From NCBI GenBank assembly GCA_910579615.1, contig CAJTUA010000002.1:224503-288502 (forward strand): a DNA stretch of 64,000 nucleotides, in the 5' to 3' direction. The DNA is from an uncultured Lachnospiraceae bacterium (GTDB lineage Bacteria > Bacillota > Clostridia > Lachnospirales > Lachnospiraceae). Shown here piece by piece: positions 63,025 to 64,000 of this stretch. Within the stretch, counting starts at the first letter, position 1; each line of letters begins with the position of its first letter. The translations under genes and the position numbers were made by a program. Under the pieces are notes generated by a model. That model searched no databases, was not told the DNA's origin, and worked only from the letters and a program-made list of their open reading frames with translations.

Positions 63025-63483
63025 TTACGACATGCCATTGACCATACGGTACTTGTAAAGCATTTCGGCGTGGTTCTGTTCCTCAACCTGAATATCAGCC
63101 AAAAGCTTGCGCACCGGAGCCTCGGAGAAACGGAACACATCCGAGTTGTATTCGGAGGAGACGAGTTTTTCTGTCCCGATGCAATCGGTCGCAAGGAAAT
63201 TGTCGAATTTTTTGTCTTCGCTTTGTTCATTCTGTGTGTAGGTCGCTTTTGGCTCGTAATCGCGCCCGGAGGAATCGTTGCAGTCGCAGGATGGTACCTG
63301 GCCATTTAAGACCTGCCCCAATGCATCATAGTGTTTTTGCTCAAGGGTTTCAAGCTCGCCAAAAAGGTCTTTTAATACAGGGTCCTTTGCTTGTTCCTTG
63401 TATCTGCGGTATTTTTCAATACAGTTTTTTTCCTGTGTCTGCAATTCGGAGATTGTGCTTGTTTCGGTCTGTTTTAAAATCAT
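63025..63483 (-). CDS. Ferritin-like/CotF-type spore coat protein
   Basis: 152 residues. Two helical halves with repeated acidic/histidine patterns (LQTQEKNCIEKYRRYKEQAKD, LETLEQKHYDALGQVL, then ADIQVEEQNHAEMLYKYRMV) fit the ferritin-like/CotF coat-protein family common in Clostridia. The ATG at 63483 follows GAAAGGAG; the long frame to 63990 has no ribosome binding site before its start. The family occurs in spore coats, but the metal ligands could also bind iron. Confidence 0.75.
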   Translation of the reverse strand: MILKQTETSTISELQTQEKNCIEKYRRYKEQAKDPVLKDLFGELETLEQKHYDALGQVLNGQVPSCDCNDSSGRDYEPKATYTQNEQSEDKKFDNFLATDCIGTEKLVSSEYNSDVFRFSEAPVRKLLADIQVEEQNHAEMLYKYRMVNGMS

Positions 63484-63931
63484 GGTAAAACTCCTTTCGT
63501 TGCCTGTTTTTATGAATGCAGGATTAGTATGGGCGGGTTTTTTGGGATTATTCCAGAAACTGCTTGTTTTGTTTTTTATTTGTCTTATGGATAGGTATAA
63601 AAGCCGTTTGGCAGATGTTACATGTGCTGTGGGAACAAAATATTCAGGAAGGCTTAGAGGAAAGGATAAGGAGTAAGGCACGACAGTCTGTTCTGGAACG
63701 AATAAAAAATCCTGAAACATACAAAATAGGAAACGAGATATAAAAACTTCCAAAGCACGTAAAATTAAAACAGGCGGAACCCGGAGCAGAAATTTTTGGA
63801 ACATGCAGAACCTGAAGCGGAAATTTCGTGGAAGACGCAAAACAAAAATCAGGTCATAAACTTTTAGAATGTATGGCGGGGAAGTGCGTTTTTCCTTGCC
63901 TGTAAATTGTGATACAAAGAGGAGGCAGGAT
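63484..63931. other. Non-coding stretch upstream of the FAD gene (448 bases)
   Basis: No supported gene. It holds two imperfect 31-32 base repeats at 63775-63805 and 63806-63837 (GAACCYGRAGCRGAAATTT core). Frames on either strand look random in composition. Divergent promoters for the coat-like gene and the FAD gene must lie here; none was clear. Confidence 0.45.
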
Positions 63932-64000
63932 ATGGAATCCATTTGGAGAAAGACAGTGGAGCTTCCGCATTTTGCGGAACTTAAGGGCAATGCAAAGACA
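63932..64000 (+). CDS. FAD-dependent oxidoreductase, N-terminal codons (partial at window edge)
   Basis: Only 23 codons, MESIWRKTVELPHFAELKG and four more, are inside the window. This opening is typical of FAD-dependent oxidoreductases with a C-terminal Rieske domain in Firmicutes, whose dinucleotide-binding GxGxxG would follow directly. AGAGGAGG precedes the ATG by seven bases. The assignment rests on the N-terminus only. Confidence 0.6.
   Translation, partial: MESIWRKTVELPHFAELKGNAKT

Noticed and set aside
63484..63990. N-terminal extension of the coat-like gene to 63990
   Set aside because: The extra residues are low-information, hydrophobic and Phe/Arg-rich; the ATG at 63483 has a good ribosome binding site and starts the recognisable domain.

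Overview
The window looks like a chromosomal segment of a spore-forming Clostridia member, most likely Lachnospiraceae. Pointers are the firmicute-type class III fructose-1,6-bisphosphatase (fbp), strong GGAGG ribosome binding sites throughout, rubrerythrin, a CotF/ferritin-like coat-type protein, LytTR/DUF3021 and TetR- or two-component-controlled ABC cassettes, and firmicute-style guaA, uvrB and uvrA. The assignment rests on family recognition only; no search was run. No tRNA, rRNA or CRISPR array was seen.

Layout. 1-10.7 kb: end of uvrB, then uvrA, a VOC-fold protein, a YfbR-type 5'-nucleotidase, a LytTR-DUF3021 pair divergent from an ABC-2 exporter, a DeoR regulator with a decayed lactonase remnant behind it, and guaA. 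10.7-33 kb: a visibly AT-rich accessory island that begins right after the guaA stop codon. It holds a membrane/coiled-coil protein, a type I restriction-modification locus (degenerate HTH gene, hsdM, hsdS, a DUF3800-like gene, hsdR), an IS remnant, a RADAR-type anti-phage pair (rdrA ATPase, apparently frameshifted, and an intact rdrB adenosine deaminase), a broken AlbA_2/COG2865 gene, a GNAT and a histidine phosphatase, an SF1 helicase fused to a nuclease-like tail, and a BsuBI/PstI-type type II restriction-modification pair. 33-41 kb: return to chromosome-like composition with a tandem GNAT, a SEC-C protein, a TIGR02452 (PARG-like) protein, a PEBP-family protein, a COG3541 nucleotidyltransferase, a metallo-beta-lactamase-fold hydrolase, and a TetR-ABC-FtsX operon. 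41-50.5 kb: OmpR-type response regulator and kinase followed by an ABC/FtsX exporter whose promoter region shares a 15-bp box with the regulator promoter, then a DUF4261 protein, fbp, rubrerythrin and a protein-kinase-like gene. 50.5-64 kb: an XRE/cysteine-peptidase-like fusion, an unknown gene, the IbrA/IbrB pair, an Rpn-family nuclease with in-frame 45-bp repeats, a MarR-controlled heterodimeric ABC exporter with a very clear operator/promoter, a GNAT, a SAM methyltransferase, a 36-residue small gene with its own promoter and terminator, a coat/ferritin-like protein, and the first codons of an FAD oxidoreductase.

How it fits together. The island combines DNA-level defence (type I and type II restriction-modification, helicase-nuclease) with an abortive-type nucleotide/RNA deaminase system (RADAR). 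Several island genes carry one-base frameshifts or stop codons, several of them in short homopolymers, so some of its systems may be decaying, phase-variable or misassembled. Outside the island, transcription signals are unusually readable: near-consensus promoters precede rubrerythrin, the MarR operon, the IbrAB operon, the response regulator and the 36-residue gene, and strong hairpin terminators separate convergent genes.
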